Below, in pieces: positions 16,707-16,734 of a DNA stretch of 16,734 bases. The stretch's first letter is position 1, and each line of letters starts with the position of its first letter. The translations under genes and the position numbers were made by a program. Source of the stretch: Betaproteobacteria bacterium (GTDB lineage: Bacteria > Pseudomonadota > Gammaproteobacteria > Burkholderiales > Rhodocyclaceae); NCBI GenBank assembly GCA_028065725.1, contig JAPTVL010000417.1, positions 1-16,734 of the forward strand. The letters run 5' to 3'. The notes beneath the pieces were generated by a model. It searched no databases. It saw nothing but the letters and a program-made list of their open reading frames with translations, and was not told the origin of the DNA.

Positions 16707-16734
16707 GGCGTCATCGTGTGGTGAGTGAAGCTAA

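Overview
The window is a GC-rich stretch of a denitrifier chromosome, most likely a betaproteobacterium of the Thauera/Azoarcus/Dechloromonas/Thiobacillus kind. That placement is inferred from GC-rich third codon positions, the gene order and the look of the proteins; no rRNA or other phylogenetic marker is present. The window carries structural genes for nitrate to nitrite (membrane-bound Nar), nitrite to NO (cytochrome cd1 NirS) and NO to N2O (cNor), plus most of the genes that build heme d1.

Layout from left to right, all on the + strand unless noted. (1) Positions 2-2881: the end of a narGHJI operon, with narH cut by the left edge, then narJ and narI. (2) Positions 2924-5635: an accessory island between nar and nor. 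It holds an SQR-like flavoprotein with altered catalytic motifs and an extra C-terminal segment, a DsrC/TusE-family protein with only one of the two C-terminal redox cysteines, a 35-residue single-helix membrane peptide, and a 121-residue three-helix membrane protein. The spacers here are AT-richer than the rest of the window. (3) Positions 5638-7675: norC (long form) and norB of a cytochrome c-dependent NO reductase. (4) Positions 7748-15981: nirS followed by a tightly packed heme d1 cluster, nirC-nirF-nirDL-nirG-nirH-nirJ-nirN. Most junctions are 4-nt ATGA overlaps that imply translational coupling. nirE is missing from its frequent place near nirJ/nirN. (5) Positions 15982-16734: a decayed end with a start-less remnant of an ExbD/TolR C-terminal domain and, on the - strand, a small proline-rich single-pass membrane protein.

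How the genes work together: NarGHI oxidises quinol at the membrane and reduces nitrate in the cytoplasm. Nitrite is then reduced by periplasmic NirS, whose heme d1 is made by the siroheme decarboxylase proteins (NirDL, NirG, NirH), the radical SAM enzyme NirJ, NirF and the dehydrogenase NirN, with NirC as a small electron carrier. NorCB removes the NO. The nirS-nirC spacer contains strong hairpins that could let NirS be made in excess over its maturation factors.

The least explained parts are the sulfur-protein-like pair beside nar, the two small membrane proteins ahead of norC, and the reading-frame problem at the start of nirC. No mobile element, CRISPR array, tRNA or rRNA was seen.
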